Below the pieces are notes generated by a model that worked only from the letters and a program-made list of their open reading frames with translations, had not been told where the DNA came from and did not search any database. A stretch of 8,209 bases of DNA, taken from positions 1 through 8,209 of the forward strand of contig JAFZAM010000205.1 of assembly GCA_017557265.1 (NCBI GenBank), in the 5' to 3' direction. Below are positions 6,557-8,209 of the stretch, one piece after another. This DNA is from Oscillospiraceae bacterium (GTDB lineage Bacteria; Bacillota; Clostridia; Oscillospirales; Oscillospiraceae). The position numbers were made by a program, and so were the translations under genes. Position 1 is the first letter of the stretch. Every line of letters begins with the position of its first letter.

Positions 6557-6603
6557 GCGGCGGGAATAATTATTCGCACCTGACCCGTCCCGCTGCGTTT
6601 TTT
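6557..6603 (+). terminator. Terminator-like hairpin upstream of the atp promoter
   Basis: GCGGCGGGA (6557-6565) pairs with TCCCGCTGC (6588-6596), with one G-U pair. The loop is 22 bases and is followed by G and six T (6598-6603). The shape is that of a + strand intrinsic terminator, but no + strand gene precedes it in this spacer. It may shield the atp promoter from readthrough antisense to the MATE gene, or end a short unannotated RNA. The large loop makes it uncertain. Confidence 0.4.
6564..6575. promoter_or_regulatory. 12 bp perfect palindrome, possible operator
   Basis: GAATAATTATTC is self-complementary across all 12 bases and stands out as A/T-rich inside G/C-rich flanks. It lies between the divergent MATE and atp genes, 119 bases upstream of the MATE start codon. 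Palindromes of this kind are typical sites for dimeric regulators. No regulator gene for it is in the window. It also lies in the left arm and loop of the terminator-like hairpin at 6557-6603, so the two readings compete. Confidence 0.35.
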
Positions 6604-6622
6604 CTCAATTACGGGCGCCGTG

Positions 6623-6687
6623 AACGCTAAAACGCTTGTTTTAATCGAAACTCGGGTTTATAATAAAGTGTTAGAATATAAACGCTT
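6623..6687 (+). repeat. AACGCT repeats around the atp promoter
   Basis: AACGCT occurs at 6623-6628, 6631-6636 and 6681-6686. The last two extend to AAACGCTT (6630-6637 and 6680-6687) and are exactly 50 bases apart, close to five helical turns. One copy runs into the -35 element and the other lies just downstream of the expected transcription start. This layout suits a looping or paired-site regulator, but short repeats can occur by chance. Confidence 0.4.
6636..6664 (+). promoter_or_regulatory. Sigma-A-type promoter of the ATP synthase operon
   Basis: TTGTTT (6636-6641, four of six matches to the -35 consensus including TTG), a 17-base spacer, then TATAAT (6659-6664, exact -10). Transcription should begin near 6671, leaving a leader of about 47 bases before the first gene of the operon. 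Confidence 0.8.
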
Positions 6688-6717
6688 ATCAATCCACGCA
6701 GATCGGGAGAGCTCATC

Positions 6718-6996
6718 ATGGATATCGCCCTCGCCGTCCTGACCGGCCTCGCCGCCGGAGGGATAGAGCTGTGGCTCCTTTTCATCCTCATAAAGGCCCT
6801 GCTCGGCGGCGACACAGTCAAGGCCGCCGCGCTGCTGCCCGTCAAGCTGCTCGTGCTCGCGGCGGGGCTCGTCCCGACGCTGCTGCTCGCGCCGAAGCTC
6901 CTCTGGCTCGCGGGCTGCTGCCTCGCGGCGCCCATCGTCACAGGCGCTCCGATCGGCGCTCTCATCCTCAACAAAAAAGGAGGCGGTAAGCCTTGA
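6718..6996 (+). CDS. Small hydrophobic protein at the head of the atp operon (AtpI-like position)
   Basis: Three hydrophobic stretches are visible in 92 residues: about 3-25, 39-58 and 61-84. Charges are few and the end is basic and glycine-rich (NKKGGGKP). The first helix carries an acidic residue (E17, in GGIELWLL), and prolines 41, 53, 59, 72 and 78 break the later ones. Position is the main clue. It is the first gene after the atp promoter, and its stop overlaps the TTG start of atpB. Many bacteria have a small membrane protein here, AtpI or AtpZ, which helps assemble the c ring or handles Mg2+/Ca2+. AtpI usually has four membrane helices and AtpZ two, so the match is by position and character, not by a diagnostic motif. 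The ATG at 6718 has GGGAG (6705-6709) 8 bases upstream. Confidence 0.72.
   Translation: MDIALAVLTGLAAGGIELWLLFILIKALLGGDTVKAAALLPVKLLVLAAGLVPTLLLAPKLLWLAGCCLAAPIVTGAPIGALILNKKGGGKP
6977..6983 (+). promoter_or_regulatory. Ribosome binding site that sets a TTG start for atpB
   Basis: AAGGAGG is 9 bases before the TTG at 6993 but 18 bases before the next in-frame ATG at 7002. Spacing therefore favours the TTG, whose bases overlap the TGA stop of the preceding gene (TTGA at 6993-6996). Confidence 0.75.
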
Positions 6997-7805
6997 CCGA
7001 TATGGCGGAAAAAAAGAAAAAACGCGGCCGGAAGCTGCTCATCGCCGTGATCGCCATCGCCGCGTGGGCCGCTTTCGGGATAATACTCCGGCTCATCTTC
7101 GGCCCCGCCGAGAAGGAGGCGTTCACCGTCGAGATCTTCGCCCCGACGGTAAAGCTCGGGCCGCTGAGCCTCAGCGAATGCACACTCTGGGGCTTCGGGG
7201 TGACGGCGGTCGTCGCCGTGCTCGCGATACTCTTCCGCATCCTTTGCGTGCCGCGCTTTAAGGAGGTCCCGCGCGGTATTCAGAACGTCTTCGAGCTCAT
7301 CGTCGAAAAGCTCGACGGGTACACGGAGAGCCAGTCGGGCGTCAAGCTCGGGGACAACCTCTCGGCCTACATAATGGCCCTCGGGATATACCTCGTCGGC
7401 TGCGCGGCGCTCGAGCTCTTCGGCGTGCGTTCCCCCTCCTCCGACCTGCTGACGACCTTCGCGCTCGCGCTCGTGACGTTCGTGCTGATAAATTACTACG
7501 GGCTCGCGAAGAAGGGCCTGCGCGGGAGGGTCAAAGACTTCACCAGGCCGACGCCCGTCATCGCGCCGATAAAGATCATCACGGATATCGCGACGCCGGT
7601 CTCGATGGCCTGCCGTCTCTTCGGCAACATGCTCGCGGGGCTCATCGTCATGGAGCTCCTCTACTACGCGCTCGGCAACTTCGCCGCCGGGCCGCCCGCG
7701 ATACTCGGGCTCTACTTCAATCTCTTCCACCCGCTCATCCAGGCATTCATATTCATAACGCTCTCGCTATCGTTCATCGGCGAGGCCGCCGCTTTAGAAG
7801 AATAA
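6993..7805 (+). CDS. atpB: F-type ATP synthase subunit a
   Basis: Membrane stator subunit of the Fo motor. It provides the two half-channels that carry H+ or Na+ to and from the c ring. The 270-residue protein has a Lys/Arg-rich start (KKKKRGRK, 7-14), a first membrane helix (about 15-36) and several later helices. The essential arginine is R208 in SMACRLFGNMLAG, the family's strictly conserved segment. The last helix has the expected glutamine (Q250, in FHPLIQAFIFITLSL) and ends FIGEA. It starts at TTG, overlapping the stop of the small gene before it, so the two are probably coupled. If the ATG at 7002 were used, only three residues would be lost. atpE follows after 16 bases. Length and motifs are normal. 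The basic cytoplasmic start is longer than in many relatives, but I attach no function to it. Confidence 0.96.
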   Translation: MTDMAEKKKKRGRKLLIAVIAIAAWAAFGIILRLIFGPAEKEAFTVEIFAPTVKLGPLSLSECTLWGFGVTAVVAVLAILFRILCVPRFKEVPRGIQNVFELIVEKLDGYTESQSGVKLGDNLSAYIMALGIYLVGCAALELFGVRSPSSDLLTTFALALVTFVLINYYGLAKKGLRGRVKDFTRPTPVIAPIKIITDIATPVSMACRLFGNMLAGLIVMELLYYALGNFAAGPPAILGLYFNLFHPLIQAFIFITLSLSFIGEAAALEE

Positions 7806-7821
7806 CAGGAGGTCAAATAAA

Positions 7822-8040
7822 ATGGATATGTCTACGATAGGCGCCGCCCTGGCGCTGCTTCCGGCCGTCGCGGCCGGCCTCTCCATGGGCATCGCGACCG
7901 GCAAGGCCGTCGAGGCCACGGCGCGTCAGCCCGAGGCCAACAGCAAGATAAGCGCCCTCATGCTCCTCGGCATGGCGCTGACGGAATCGTGCGCCATATA
8001 CGGCTTCGTTACGGCTCTTATAATTCTTTTCGTAAAATGA
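7822..8040 (+). CDS. atpE: F-type ATP synthase subunit c
   Basis: Hairpin membrane protein that forms the rotating c ring; each copy carries one ion. The 72-residue length is typical. Helix 1 (about 4-31) has a changed glycine motif, GLSMGIATG (19-27), where a Ser and an Ala replace two of the usual glycines. The polar loop ARQPEA (34-39), which meets the central stalk, is intact. Helix 2 (about 43-71) carries the ion-binding carboxylate E55 in ALTESCAIYGF. Aligned from memory with the Na+-type ring of Ilyobacter tartaricus, E55, S56 and Y60 match its E65, S66 and Y70, while its Q32 and T67 are M22 and C57 here. The coupling ion is therefore uncertain. The ATG at 7822 has AGGAGGT (7807-7813) 8 bases upstream. 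A second ATG, two codons later, is less well placed. Confidence 0.97.
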   Translation: MDMSTIGAALALLPAVAAGLSMGIATGKAVEATARQPEANSKISALMLLGMALTESCAIYGFVTALIILFVK

Positions 8041-8053
8041 GGTGCTCTCTGCG

Positions 8054-8209
8054 ATGATAGACGCTAAAACCGCCGTCGAAAGCATCATCCTCAATATCGC
8101 CAATATCGTCATCATGTTCCTCATCGTGCGCTTTCTCGTCTACAAGCCCGTCAAGAAATTCCTGACGGCGCGCAGAGAGCGCGTCGAGGCGGACATCGCC
8201 GAGGCCGAC
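8054..8209 (+). CDS. atpF: F-type ATP synthase subunit b, 5' part
   Basis: Peripheral-stalk subunit that anchors F1 to subunit a. The first 52 codons are present and the gene runs off the window. The start is MIDAKTAVESIILNIANI. One membrane helix (about 11-29) follows, then the typical membrane-exit segment YKPVKKFLTARRERVEADI with charged heptad-like sequence that should continue as a long coiled coil. The conserved pattern of hydrophobic helix, Lys-Pro, then R-rich helix is that of AtpF. The ATG at 8054 has GAGGTG (8039-8044) 9 bases upstream, overlapping the atpE stop codon, so the genes are tightly coupled. By the usual order, atpH, atpA, atpG, atpD and atpC should follow. Confidence 0.93.
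   Translation, partial: MIDAKTAVESIILNIANIVIMFLIVRFLVYKPVKKFLTARRERVEADIAEAD

Noticed and set aside
6627..7730. - strand open frame (367 codons) across the start of the atp operon
   Set aside because: It runs antisense to the small atp gene and atpB and across the atp promoter. Its product is Glu/Arg-rich with no recognisable motif.
2..8209. Mobile element, phage or defence island
   Set aside because: No transposase, integrase, terminal repeats, CRISPR repeats or nuclease genes are present, and codon use looks even across the window.

Overview
The window looks like a chromosomal segment of a high-GC Gram-positive bacterium of the Clostridia (Bacillota). The evidence is an AbrB-type regulator that begins MKSTGIVRQ and ends in two CxxC pairs, strong purine-rich ribosome binding sites before nearly every gene, sigma-A-like promoters, and short U-tailed terminators. 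Codons favour G or C in the third position, yet ATA isoleucine codons are common (for example in dnaJ and atpB), which is unusual for a high-GC genome. I cannot name the genus. No rRNA, tRNA, CRISPR array, insertion sequence or phage gene is visible.

Layout, left to right: (1) the 3' two thirds of dnaK and a complete dnaJ, both on +, separated by a strong intercistronic hairpin and closed by a perfectly palindromic terminator. (2) An S-adenosylhomocysteine hydrolase-family gene on -, converging on dnaJ. (3) A divergent 146 bp region with an almost consensus promoter driving a small abrB-type gene on +, followed by a clear terminator. (4) A two-gene - strand operon: a MATE-family efflux transporter, then an unrecognised two-pass membrane protein. 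(5) A 272 bp divergent spacer with a promoter for the next operon, a 12 bp palindrome, a terminator-like hairpin and repeated AACGCT motifs. (6) The start of the F-type ATP synthase operon on +: a small membrane protein in the atpI position, atpB (a), atpE (c) and the first 52 codons of atpF (b), cut by the window end.

How the genes work together: DnaK and DnaJ are partners in one chaperone cycle. The AhcY-type enzyme would clear S-adenosylhomocysteine or a close relative. The AbrB-type protein is a DNA-binding regulator. The MATE transporter would run on an ion gradient. The atp genes encode the membrane rotor and stator of ATP synthase. The c subunit has part of a sodium-binding motif, so the coupling ion (H+ or Na+) is open.

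Most of the window is ordinary housekeeping sequence. I see no convincing new multi-gene system. The best leads are the unrecognised membrane protein translated with the MATE pump, the mixed ion-binding motif in AtpE, the short AhcY variant, and the structured spacers at 1004-1034 and 6446-6717.
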